From the NCBI GenBank assembly GCA_949316495.1, contig OX439004.1:46238447-46302446 (forward strand): DNA of 64,000 nucleotides, given 5' to 3'. This DNA comes from Amphiduros pacificus. Lineage: Eukaryota > Annelida > Polychaeta > Phyllodocida > Hesionidae. The notes beneath the pieces were generated by a model. That model had not been told where the DNA came from, did no database searches, and was given only the letters and a program-made list of their open reading frames with translations. The translations under genes were made by a program, and so were the position numbers. Positions 11,581 to 23,319 of the stretch are shown here, in pieces; position 1 is the first letter of the stretch, and each line of letters starts with the position of its first letter.

Positions 11581-11876
11581 ACCTTATTTATATTAGTGTA
11601 TTCTTCCTGATAAATGCCCCTGCCAGTTTTTTAAGTTTGTCTCTATCATTTTTAGTTGCTGAGATATCACAACTTTAAGTTTCCCTTCAAATACGAGTTA
11701 TTATAATTAGCAAGAAAGAAATCTTCAATTGCTTATATCTTGACAACCAAAAATGATAGAAACAAACTTTTAAAACTGACATGCTCTGGGGAACAAGTAG
11801 ATTGTATTTATTGCAATATATGTCAATTAGCTAAGCGTCCCGTGGCGCTAATAAGGAAGAATACAGGATATAAAAA
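11581..11876. repeat. Imperfect palindrome inside the left part of the element
   Basis: Left arm 11581-11674 and right arm 11725-11876 are inverted versions of one another: AAGTTTGTCTCTATCATTTT against AAAATGATAGAAACAAACTT, and GTATTCTTCC against GGAAGAATAC. The right arm carries extra bases, including a (TTATTGCAATATA)-like stretch. It may be an old nested foldback element or a structural part of the carrier element. Confidence 0.65.
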
Positions 11877-12515
11877 TATCAACTTTTGATATCTAATACT
11901 ACCCAAAAACAAATGGTAATCTTCTATTGAATACCATATTTATACAAATATATTTATGATATGTACCAATCTCATCTAGATCTAATATATCAAAATTTAT
12001 AATAGGGCCACAGATGACATGCTGCCATGGGGCACACCTTGACCTACTTTACTAAAGTAGGTTACTTGTGACATCACAGCTGCAAATCTGAACTTGTTTC
12101 ACTGATCACAGTTTGCAAGAACCAGCATATTGTCAATCATCACCATGTATATTACTACAGGTGCGTAAACTATTTTAGGGTTACATTAGAAGCCATTGAT
12201 CAACTGAAAGTTGATTAAGAAAGGTACACATGAATGATTATCATTGATAACCCAGTTTTGATGGCCTTCTGCAAGTACTGGAACATAACTCATAAAATTA
12301 CATAATTCAATTTGAAAGTGTCACTCTTACACATTTATCAATTATACAATGTACATTGGATAATTCTCCCCTATCTTTGACATATAGATATATAACTAAT
12401 ACTATTTCACTTTGTTGTAGGCCCATAATCTGTCAAGACAATGCATGCAATGTAGAAAGAAGTAGCCTAGAAGCACAGCAATATAACAAATTACTGGTGG
12501 TGGTTAAGCTGGTTG

Positions 12516-12524
12516 TATATAAAG
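12516..12524 (+). promoter_or_regulatory. TATA-like box upstream of the 382-codon ORF
   Basis: TATATAAAG lies 25-33 bp before the start codon at 12549. If used, it would place the transcription start at or next to the ATG, leaving almost no leader. An alternative is a transcript starting further up and spliced to the AG at about 12420 (TTTGTTGTAG). Either is speculative. Confidence 0.25.
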
Positions 12525-12548
12525 TAGAGACATAGAATAGAATAGAAA

Positions 12549-13697
12549 ATGGCCCAAAGAAGCAAAAAGACCCAAGTCATGCCACAGGCAAGTGTTGATA
12601 CCAGTGACCCTGAAACATTCCCATTGACTACAGACTGGACAAAATGCATTCTCTGTCAAGTGGATGGGCAAAAACTTAGATGTCCAGGTAGAGGCAAATC
12701 TGAAAAAGGGTATGAAACAATGTCAGAAATGCTCATAAAGTTTGATGAAATTGGATACCATGACTTTGACATCCAAAGACTGAACGATGGAACAGGAGTG
12801 AAGGAAACATGTGTAGCACATGAGGCTGGATGGCATAAGTCCTGTGAAGCAAAATTCACAAATGTAAAGTTGGAACGTGCAAAAAAGAGAAAACTCTCTG
12901 GAGATGACAGTTGTGAGCAAAAGAAATTCACAAGACAGTCACAAAAAGTCCATTCCACCTTCCAGGAAGCTAAATGTCTGTTTTGTAAGGATGCATCCAA
13001 ACAGGAAGATATTCTCAGTGATGTCAGCACATTCAACACTTGCCAAAAAATTCTTGATAGTGCTGAGATTTTACAAGACCAAACATTGCTGGGCATATTA
13101 GCTGAAGGTGACCTCATAGCCAGAGAGGCCAAGTATCACTTGAAATGCCTCATGCTCTATTATAGGAAAGCCAAATATCAGCAAGTCAATACAAAAACAG
13201 GTGATGAACTGTCTAACCATGAGAAATGTTTGGAACATATCAAACAGTACATAGATATAGCCAGGGAAAGTGATGTGGCCCCAGTATTCAAAATGAGTGA
13301 CATAGGCAAGATGTACACACAAAAACTTGAAGAGCTGGGTGAAACATCTGAAACCAGAGTCCATACCACCAGGTTAAAAAAGACATTGCTGGAACTTTTT
13401 CCAGACATGCAGGAACAACAGAAAGGCAGGGATGTTTATTTAGCATTCAAACAGGATGTATCCAATGCTCTTATGGTGGCATGTGAAGATGATGATGATA
13501 AAAGGACACTTTGCAAAGCTATAGGTATATTGAGGAAAGACATGTTGTCCAAAACTGCATCTTTCACAGGACAATTTCATAGAGACAGTCAAGAAACATC
13601 AGTGCCAAAATCATTGATCAAGTTTGTTCAAGGGACCTTGCATGGAACAAAAGCCATGAAATTTTATGTTTATGGTATATCAGAAGCATGTATATAA
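12549..13697 (+). CDS. Cys/His-rich protein of the inverted-repeat element, 382 aa
   Basis: Uninterrupted frame with start context AGAAAATGG. Two zinc-binding modules of similar design are visible: C33-x2-C36 with C45, then H91-x4-H96-x2-C99; and C143-x2-C146, then H197-x2-C200 inside GDLIAREAKYHLKC. Between them is a basic stretch AKKRKL (111-116), a likely nuclear localisation signal. The C-terminal half (about 220-365) is charged and helical-looking, with RVHTTRLKKTLLELFPDM at 270-287 and an acidic run EDDDDK. No catalytic triad or transmembrane segment is seen. From memory, the layout resembles the N-terminal part of much longer uncharacterised proteins found in many copies in cnidarian, mollusc and fish genomes; this was not searched. 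If so, the protein is cut short after about residue 365, and the last residues (KFYVYGISEACI) would be a new tail. Function unknown; plausible roles are DNA binding for the element or a remnant of a larger transposition protein. Confidence 0.75.
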   Translation: MAQRSKKTQVMPQASVDTSDPETFPLTTDWTKCILCQVDGQKLRCPGRGKSEKGYETMSEMLIKFDEIGYHDFDIQRLNDGTGVKETCVAHEAGWHKSCEAKFTNVKLERAKKRKLSGDDSCEQKKFTRQSQKVHSTFQEAKCLFCKDASKQEDILSDVSTFNTCQKILDSAEILQDQTLLGILAEGDLIAREAKYHLKCLMLYYRKAKYQQVNTKTGDELSNHEKCLEHIKQYIDIARESDVAPVFKMSDIGKMYTQKLEELGETSETRVHTTRLKKTLLELFPDMQEQQKGRDVYLAFKQDVSNALMVACEDDDDKRTLCKAIGILRKDMLSKTASFTGQFHRDSQETSVPKSLIKFVQGTLHGTKAMKFYVYGISEACI

Positions 13698-13848
13698 AAT
13701 CATGACTCTGTACAATGCTTTTGTATTACTTATTGTAAGATAATGGTAAGACAATTGTATGTTCCTAAATGGCCCATAATGACCCAATGGCAATACACAA
13801 GAAAGTTAATATAGTTCAATCAAGTTGTCTAATTTAAACATGTTGTCC

Positions 13849-13854
13849 ATTAAA
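13849..13854 (+). promoter_or_regulatory. Possible poly(A) signal ATTAAA downstream of the 382-codon ORF
   Basis: ATTAAA, a common variant signal, lies about 150 bp after the stop codon and is followed by an A-rich run. The position is sensible for a short 3' UTR. In AT-rich DNA such hexamers are frequent. Confidence 0.25.
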
Positions 13855-14036
13855 GAAAAAAAGTAAACATTACAAAACGGACTGTTTCTCTTTTATGTTA
13901 AAGTTACCCTGCCATTGAAAGTAACCATTATGTAAAATGACCCATAATGGGTCAATATTTCATGAAAAATATTGTTCTAAATTTTCTTTTTATATGTAGT
14001 GGTGCAATTTGGCAACCCTTGTCAGTTTACATTGCG

Positions 14037-14408
14037 CAAAAACTGAGGAAAAAAATGTACACGCATTTTGGGTCATTTTTACAGGTCGTGAGTCGGCCAT
14101 CTTGAAAATGACCCATGATTGGTAAATAATTTCCCCCAAAAAATTCTAAATGCTACATTTATGACTAGTGGTACAATTTCATTACTCATGTGAGTTTTAA
14201 AGTATCATACAGCTGAAGAAAAAAAAATTACATCAATTTTAGGTCATTTTAAGAGGTCGTGAGGCGGCCATCTTGAAAAAGACCTTAAACGGGACCACTC
14301 AACGTGGCTCTCGCTTGATATCTTATTAGTAACCCCTAAGCTACTCCTGTGCCAAATTTCACGCTTTTAACACAAAGTGCACGATTCGGGACTGATATAG
14401 CTGGACTA
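14037..14408 (-). repeat. Right terminal inverted repeat
   Basis: Reverse complement of the left arm, with two tandem modules of ~171 bp (a third, weaker copy reaches in to about 13925, sharing ACCCATAATGGGTCA). Conserved blocks include GACCTTAAACGGGACCACTC, paired with GAGCGGTCCCGTTTAAGGTC on the left. Confidence 0.85.
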
Positions 14409-14826
14409 ACAGTGATAGATACAGGTACTTTATGCCTACAGTGATAGATGCGTGTACTTTATGCGTACAGTGATAGATGCATTTACTTTATGCCTCCAAT
14501 GATAGATGCATGTACTTTATGCCTCCAATGACAGATGCATGTACTTTACGCCTGCAATGATAGATGCAGGGACTTCACACCTAATCTCTTGTGACTGGTG
14601 CAGAGTGTATATACCTCTAGTGATAGATGTGGGGTCTCAATACAATGATTTTTTGTTTGTAATATTTAGGTCGCTTTCAATATTATTTCCGTTATTTCAT
14701 GACAAGAGGTGCCTGTAACAGATTTTATGGTGACTAACCGATTTGTCATGTCTTTACCTTACTAGTGATAGACGCAGGTCCTCTTTTGCTCCAGTGATAG
14801 GTGCAGGTTCTCAAGACCTCTCGTGA
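14409..14826. repeat. 29-bp minisatellite, right part
   Basis: Diverged units (GTGATAGATGCATGTACTTT then ATGCCTACA) continue the array that stops at 11187. A typical TATACCTCTAGTGATAGATG unit is still visible at 14610-14630. This side is interrupted by a SINE tail fragment at 14648-14757. Confidence 0.85.
14648..14757 (-). mobile_element. SINE S1 3' fragment (antisense, decayed)
   Basis: TTTTTTGTTTGTAATATTTA, then GTCGCTTTCAATATTATTTC, then TCATGACAAGAGGTGCCTGT follows the order of the SINE tail on the minus strand with many substitutions. The tRNA-like head is absent. It sits inside the minisatellite. Confidence 0.6.
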
Positions 14827-15689
14827 ATGTACATAATCTCCAAGTTGATAGAAAGTAGTGGGCATGTAAGTGATATTCTCTGTTATTTTAATGGAGAGTC
14901 ATCAAGGAAACAGTGTATTCATCATCTGAGTAACATACACATAAATGATCAGAAAAGCTCAGACTTGTTTGTGTTTATTGGAACATGGCGCTGCACCACA
15001 ACTGTGCAGAACAAAGAACCCCCCCTCCAGACAGATAATACTAACACTATATTACGGATCAGAATCATTAACTACCACAAAGTATGTGGGAGTATTTGGT
15101 TCCATTTGTTTCTGTGACTTGGCTAAGTTGTTTTAGACATCCGGGATTTCATATTTATCATGCCCTGTTCATTCTTCTGTGTCAAGTTCCGCGTATATAT
15201 CTTCTTGTCAAATAGCACGAATATTAGCCACCTGTCATCGGGCTTCACTACAATCTTGTGATGAAAACACGGAGGAGGTCACAGGCGGTTTACTGTCATT
15301 TAAGTGATATTTGGTCATGAAGATGTGATATATTCAAGCTATCTCTTTGAAATCAACCAAAATACACCTGCCAGATTGTGTTTTGCTAAAAATAACCAGC
15401 ACTGTGCATGTACCTATGTAATCATTGTTTCAGCAAAACCCAAGTAATTATAATTGTAGTCCGGGAAATATGATGAGAATTAACATTTGATCACAAGGTT
15501 TATAGACATTTGTATCATCTAAGGAAAATGTGTTTGAAAATTTGATTTCATGAAAGCTATGACCCCTCAACTGTGTCTGCATTGATGCCAGACCCGTGTG
15601 TGACGTCCTGGTTCTTTAAAATCTAGTTATTACAAATGTTTGGAAGCAATGTCTGCTTGGATGATAGTATATTTTCAAGCCTGTTTTTG
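14827..15689. other. No recognised feature
   Basis: Two overlapping frames of 96 and 63 codons (14827-15136) show no motif. Otherwise non-coding, AT-rich. Confidence 0.4.
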
Positions 15690-16284
15690 GTAAAAGTAAA
15701 GGTGCTAGTAGAAAGAACCAAACAGAAGAGTTTTAAGTTGTATAAGAAGAGGACATTGTCGTTTGACGCACGGCTATCTTTTTAAAGGCGAAGATCAGCT
15801 TGAATGTATTGGCTGTCTGGGCTTTAAATGTCATGGTACTGACTATTAAAGATATTCTGATTGTGTGTATCGATTATGATAATATATAGACTCAATATTT
15901 TAATGTGCAAAATTTACATATATGTTATTTGATGCTGTAGATACATTTGTGATAGTATCGTTTTTAAAACAAAAAGGACTTTATAATCAGTTTTAAGGCA
16001 GGGTTTTTGTTTATTTATGTCATTGGCTTATTTATCAAGAACTACATAACATTTCGCTGAACAAAGTCTTTCAGAAAAACAATACCTATTTATTATATTT
16101 GCTTGATGTTATATATATCATATTGTAATTAAATTATTGATGTCTACATATTGTATTAACATTTATATTTTGTTTTTAGTCAATATTATGTTTCTGTTTT
16201 TACTCTTTTTGGCACTGAATGACCTAATTGTGTTGATGTGCCGTAAAGCAAGCATTCATTCATTTATTCATTCATTCATTCATT
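15690..16284 (+). mobile_element. LINE family A, 3' end of ORF2 and 3' UTR (copy A3)
   Basis: At 15750-15850 one frame reads RRGHCRLTHGYLFKGEDQLE followed by CIGC, the Cys/His segment that follows RNase H in I-type LINEs (RIGH-x-LTHgyL...C-x2-C). Stops follow soon after. The 3' UTR includes GGCACTGAATGACCTAATTG and ends in CATT repeats at 16250-16284, matching copy A4 at 48963-49020. The copy is 5'-truncated, as is usual for LINEs. Confidence 0.8.
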
Positions 16285-19200
16285 ATATTTTCAAGACTGA
16301 ATTCCTATCATATACACAATTAACAATATTAAGGCGCACATCTCAAGTAACATGGTTGACATTCTCTTCTTTCCAAATTTTCACATGGTATTATGTATGA
16401 CATGTATAGTGAGTTGAATTTCAAGTTTGATCTCTGGGTCACTGGAGGATCTAGACAATTACTCGAACATCACATGCAGAATTAAATGGTCAAATGGTCT
16501 CCTTTTGACATGTCACTATTTCCGAGTGATTATCACAGAGATAAAGAATATGTGTTAATACAGACGATAAACATATATTTCCACACTTTGTGTTCCAGAC
16601 TTTCAAGTGCAGGCAGTTTGGCAGATTACGTCTCGCATTCTGCTGACAGGGTGAGTGACTTGAGTTTCATGTTTGATCCCTGAGTCACCCGAGAATAACT
16701 TGGACATCGCATGAAGGGTTAAAGGCCCCCTTATAATTTACACTTTTCTCGCCAGTATGTATTGTGATATAGAGATGGCAAGGTACATACTGTGTTCTGT
16801 ATGACGCAGATGCAGCACCGAAAATATGTATGCGCTAATTTCTATGATATTTGATATCCAACACGCTATACTGCTATAAGTCAGCAACACAATCAGGGGT
16901 TACCTTTGTGCAAATAACGCGTCATTTGTGCCAATAATGCAAATTACATCATCATGTATTCAAAACCATACTTTTTAATCATACTTCATTAATTTCTGAA
17001 AAAAACTTTTGAGTTTTTTTCTACATCTTTGGATGGGTTATCAGGTCCTACTTTGTAGTCCCAGACTGGGCGTCTGGACATGTATGCCTATATAATATTG
17101 TCTGTGCGGAGAGACTTGCAAGGAAAGAGCAATATTGCCTCAATTTCCTCCCACAGACATCACCAATATGAAACACTGAGCCCTTCCCTGATTAATATTA
17201 CCTCACTCCTATTTCCATATCATAACAATTATCTGACAATAAAAGCGCAATAACGTTCTTTCTGTGTGAATGGGCATGGGCTCAAGGTCAGGTGCACTGA
17301 CCAAGGTCTATAGATCACATTGCCCTGGTACAGTTCGTGTCACCTGATGTCTGTGGCTTATCGGAAAGGCTTGGTGTCGCAAAAGAATTGATTCCCTCTG
17401 GGACCAGGGTATACAAACTTCTTATGGAATGTTAAGGGTGTTTTTTCATTTCAAGAAGGCATTGTCTTTAACCTGCCTGAGTGAGTACTTCCTTAATCGT
17501 TTATTTCTTCCTTCTACAGACAGTGCGAACATGATGTTTGAGTGAGTCTCGTAGAGTATGCATTATCACACTCTCGCGTTCTCTCGGCAGCATTGCGAGG
17601 TGCGAGAGGAGCAGCATGTCTGTGCTCCACGATTACATCCATTCATTATTCAAAGCTAAGATACGCCACACTCTGGCCAGTATAGTTTTGATGTCGTAAG
17701 AATGAGACATCTCTAATTTGCAATATTAGGTCAATCCATTTCATATTGCGGATGCCACATTGTATGTGCAAAAATCATATATTTATTTCATCAAGACATA
17801 TCTGTCATTCAGTTTTCAGGTGCAGATGCGATCCTTTTAATGAATTGAATCAGTACAACACACATGTCTTTTACTAGGCTATATGCAATAATTTCCAATG
17901 TCGACAACATCCAGTATTAATTCACAATTTAACGTCATTTATTAGTTTAAAAGGCAAATCATCTCTCTGCTGCTATGATTTGCCCAGATATTAAACGAAA
18001 TCCACAAATAATTGGCATTTGCCCAAAATCATGATTCCAAAAGGTATATTGACAAAATATGACGATGTGTGCCAACCAACACAAACCTGCTGTCACCCTC
18101 AATACTTCAGTATGTGGACATTTCACTTATGCATATCTGTATTGACATCAATCGTTTTGTAAGTAATACGAAAAGTGACAGATCGTTCTTCATCACAAAG
18201 CTTTCATTTAATTCTCTCCACATTTAATGCCATCAGCAACATCTTTTAAGTGAAGGGTTTATTTCATTTTCTAATTTGAAATAGTTTGTACTAAATCATG
18301 CCTTTAGTAGCTTTCTTAACAACATAATCTACTCCTTACTGTCAGAAAGTTGTGATATTGTATGATATTTATCGTTATGATTAAGACGTTTTGATATATC
18401 TTTGGTGAATAAATCACAATAAATCATTGAAAGTAATATTCAGGTCGGTAGAAATGGAAGAAATAAATACCTATTCAATGACGGCGTGATATTGCTCTAT
18501 GGCATTGTGTGCTTTGGAGGGGTGAATAATTCATTTCTACTTGCATAGAGAGCATAAGCTTAAGCCCCTGTCCAGGAGAATCAATGATGGATTATCCACG
18601 GAAAGCATCTTACATATTTGAGTCCTGAATTCTCGAGCGTATTGGGAACATTACAACATGCAAACAATTACACGTGACGAATATCTCAATGACTACTCGA
18701 GCGCGGCCTTTGACAAATCTGGTTATTCCAACAACAATAAATTCTTAGTTAATAACATTTTGATAATTCATGTTCATATATATGTTTTCCATAAGCCACA
18801 TAGATAGCGCAAGGGAAAAATGAAGGTTACTTGAAGGTCACACAGGAAATATGATAATCACTTGCGGTCCAAATTATGAGGGTGCTGTAGGCCCATAATA
18901 GGGCTCTAATATACCTTGTTAAAATTGTAAATGTTGATGTCAATTAAGCTTAGTTTACAACGAATGACAGGTTGAGAAGAAGGCTATATCAACCTCATCG
19001 TAGTTTGTATGAATAATATGGTTGGTGGTATTCTCGCGCAATTCTCGCACGAGTGGCGTGAACAATCGGGATTTTATGGCCAAAGGGGTGAGACCAAAAT
19101 GTGATGAGATGTGATTGTCGGTCCACCTGGTGCCACAGAATCTGCACACAGGGAGAGGTCAACTATCACTGCCATGCTAGTCCAAGAGGAATATTTGAAT

Positions 19201-20412
19201 TCAATGAACGATTTTAATGTTGTTGGTGCATTACAGAATAAGAAATTATCTTAGCTTTGAAATAAGAGAAGAATGTCTGCCAGAGCTAGCACAGGCAGGG
19301 TTAACGCAGAGGTTTAACCTCTGATCCTACACGAGATATCCATGTGCATCTCAATTAGATTTTAAACCTCTGGGCATCTGAATAATATCAAATATCACTT
19401 CATACCATAAGAGTAATATCACAAAGATTCAGCCCAGCGCATTTACTTGATATCAAGATGATACATGTAAATCCATTTCTATGCATTATTTTGGCCCACT
19501 TTGTTTGGCAAAGACAATTTACATTAAACGTTCTTTTCCACTGGATATCAGATAGTAAGGATGATGATTTACCATTCAGGGTGGGGGATGGAGGAAAATG
19601 AAAAACAAAAAATGTTTGTCATCGGTAGAACAAAATAATTCTTTGTCGTGTAAATTTAAAAAGAAGGTCTTTTTGGTATGCAATTTCCTTTTTGAAAATA
19701 TTCATATTTCTCCATCCTCCAATTATCAAATAGCCTGGCTGTTAATCTTGCAAAATGTCGTCTGGTGAAGATGCGTTTCATTACGAAAATCTAATGTGAC
19801 GTCAACGATATTTGTTTCTGAGTGGATTTGTGAACTGTTGAAAGAAAATGACATGTACCCAGAAATCTCTGACGTATATGCACCAGCCCTTATCGTCTTT
19901 GATCAATATATATGCAATTTGTTATGATATAGCTACCCTCCATAGCAGGACTCTATCATATCAGTACCTGCCACCAAAGCTATAACAGTTCACAACCCTT
20001 CTGCTGTTCTTAGACGTGAGCATGTGCAGGACACGAAATTCTTGCTCACTGGCCGCCATATTGAATTTAGGTCATTGAACAGAATAGAGAATATTTTAGA
20101 TGAACATTCAATGCGGTTCAACATTAAAACATTGTTGTATATCCCATTGAGAAAACAAACTATTATTGACAGTTTGTATGTATTATTAATATCTCTTGAT
20201 GATTATATTATTTGAAAACACAGTTAAAAGGCTTTGATTACATGGGGGAAAATATGTGCAACTGATTGCAGCAAACATTATTCCCGGAAGTGGTAAAAAG
20301 AGGGCACTCTCTAGTCTTTGAGCAATAATAGGTAAAAGATCAGTGAAATTTATAAAGGTGCACACAGAATCGACCTAAATCATCAGTACCCATAAAGATC
20401 TGGCCGTGAACT
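16285..20412. other. Mostly featureless AT-rich DNA; one diverged repeat pair
   Basis: An ~80-bp sequence occurs twice, at about 16409-16487 and 16651-16724 (GTGAGT...GTTTGATC-CTG-GTCAC...GAACATC-CATG). The B-box-like GTTTGATCCCTG hints at old SINE copies. No gene, RNA or tandem array was recognised in the rest. Confidence 0.4.
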
Positions 20413-20485
20413 GATAGGTTTCATCACGAAATGACTGAAATAATGATGAAAGTGATGTAAAACCCCAAACAAACAAATCAATCTT
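20413..20485 (+). mobile_element. SINE S1 3' tail fragment
   Basis: TTTCATCACGAAATGACTGA, AATAATGATGAAAGTGATGT and a (CAAA)n tail match the end of the S1 SINE. The head is absent, so the copy is 5'-truncated. Confidence 0.8.
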
Positions 20486-20631
20486 GATTTGATGATATTT
20501 TTGTGAGCAGGGCAAGTATTTATAACTTGGGGAATTCCAAATTTAGAATCGTATCAAATATAGAGCAATGGCTGCAGAGGTAGTTATTGAATACTACCTC
20601 TGTAATGCAAAGTATGATATAATCTTTATTA

Positions 20632-20745
20632 GGGCCACGGGTCGTGGTGCAGTTGGTTAGAGCACCAACTTATTAGCACCAGTTCCTCTGTAGTGATCCA
20701 AAGGTCGTGGGTTCGATCCCTAGCCATACCACGATTGAATACATT
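20632..20745 (+). mobile_element. SINE S1 head fragment ending in an (AT)n tract
   Basis: The tRNA-like head GGGCCACGGGTCGTGGTGCA with an intact B box (GGTTCGATCCC) runs to CCACGATTGAA, where the body is replaced by a long (AT)n run. The head alone still contains the polymerase III promoter boxes. Confidence 0.85.
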
Positions 20746-20746
20746 A

Positions 20747-22151
<1,405 letters not shown>

Positions 22152-22155
<4 letters not shown>

Positions 22156-22953
22156 TGTGGCCGACCTTTACAAAAATGTTTGGTGTTCTCTGAGCTGGTC
22201 CTACAAAATCAAAATGTGCACGCAAGAGTGGTATCAATCATTGGTTTCATTGCCAAAAATGAGTTCGAGATGTAAAAGTATACTGAAAATGAAATGGATA
22301 CTCTTATCACTGGACGTTTTCCAGATTATGACGATCATTTAACATGCAGACTGTTTCCATACCAAATATCCAATACATGGTCACAATGTAATCTTTCAAA
22401 ACCTTTCAACTTTATTTAATAGAAATGTATATTAAAATCTATAATCCTTTGAGATCATAGTTGCTGTGGTAACATATCAAAATTGTAGAATATTGATCAC
22501 AGCTCATTCATTTCAGGTATGGTTGAAGGTGTCTGAGGAATACACACTATCATGAGGAAATTCTATTTCTAAAATTATTTTTTTATTTCTATGGCAACCA
22601 ATCATATAATCATATATATCCCAAGATATCGTAAACAAAATACCGTTCACCAATTTGAATACAGCTTCATATTAACTACATGCTCTGTCCTTCAAATTCA
22701 TTCAATTAAAATGTATATCTTCAAAATCAATAATGAGAATATGGTATTGGAACCTTTGAGATCATGGTTGCTATAGAAAGATGTCAAAATTGCTTAATAT
22801 TGTTAAACATTCATTTACTAATCTGACAAATTGCTGTATCAACCATAATCTCAATGGATCCCTTGTCACTTTCTCATCATAGATTTTAAAAATATAAATT
22901 TCTATTCAATGGAAAAAGTATGTGTTTTTCCGTTAAGCCAACATACCTGACAA
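22152..22953 (+). repeat. Dispersed ~0.8-0.95-kb repeat, copy 1
   Basis: The whole segment matches the reverse complement of 35087-36045: GGTCCTACAAAATCAAAATG, ATCATTTAACATGCAGACTG, CACTATCATGAGGAAATTCT and ACATACCTGACAAA all have partners there. Both copies have a long (AT)n tract at the same end. It contains degenerate internal modules built around TTTGAGATCATAGTTGCTGT and GTATAT-TT-AAAATC, two direct and one inverted. No coding frame; likely a non-autonomous mobile element of unknown class. Confidence 0.8.
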
Positions 22954-23152
22954 ATTATGTTATCATGCATTATGTTATCAAGCAATAAATTATATTATCA
23001 TGCATGTTATGTTCTTCGTCTGTAAGTTTGTAAGCAAAACCATTCTGATGCAATTAAGTGCGCTAATATGCACAATGTGTCGAGGTCTGGGTTAAAGTTC
23101 AAATTGACGGAAATGATATTTGTAGGTACCCTACCATTGTCCATTCGCCGTC

Positions 23153-23319
23153 ATTGTTGCGTCCAATCGACGTCATGGTCTGAAAGCTGTTAATATCCAC
23201 AACTTTTGACAGGGATTGGGCTCCAAGCCCACAAAGAGTCGCCCCAAAGCTGTCACGTGCCCAATCTCCGTCAAAAGTTGTGGATATTGACAGCTTTCAG
23301 GACATGACAGTGCAACAAT
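23153..23319. mobile_element. Foldback (hairpin) element, ~60-bp arms
   Basis: Left arm 23153-23220 and right arm 23260-23319 are inverted repeats: AATATCCACAACTTTTGAC pairs with GTCAAAAGTTGTGGATATT, and ATTGTTGC pairs with GCAACAAT. The left arm has about 8 extra bases. The loop is 39 bp. A MITE is the simplest reading, though no clear target duplication is seen. Confidence 0.7.

Larger units (their letters stand above)
11188..14408 (+). mobile_element. 3.2-kb element with long terminal inverted repeats and one intact Cys/His-rich ORF
   Basis: The left end (TAGTCCAGCTAAATCAGTCC) and the reverse complement of the right end (TAGTCCAGCTATATCAGTCC) match and stay alike for about 370 bp. Both flanks are units of the minisatellite. 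Comparison with uninterrupted units (GCCTACAGTGATAGAT) gives the empty site and shows ACA duplicated on both sides (11185-11187 and 14409-14411). This is a DNA-transposon structure with a 3-bp duplication. No DDE transposase was recognised; the only long frame is 12549-13697. It may be a shortened derivative or an undescribed family. Class assignment is inference. Confidence 0.8.

Noticed and set aside
12656-13408. Minus-strand frames of 158, 88, 76 and 65 codons
   Set aside because: They are shadows of the 382-codon plus frame.
20632-20745. Functional tRNA gene
   Set aside because: A and B boxes are present, but the stems do not form a normal cloverleaf and the same text heads every S1 SINE.
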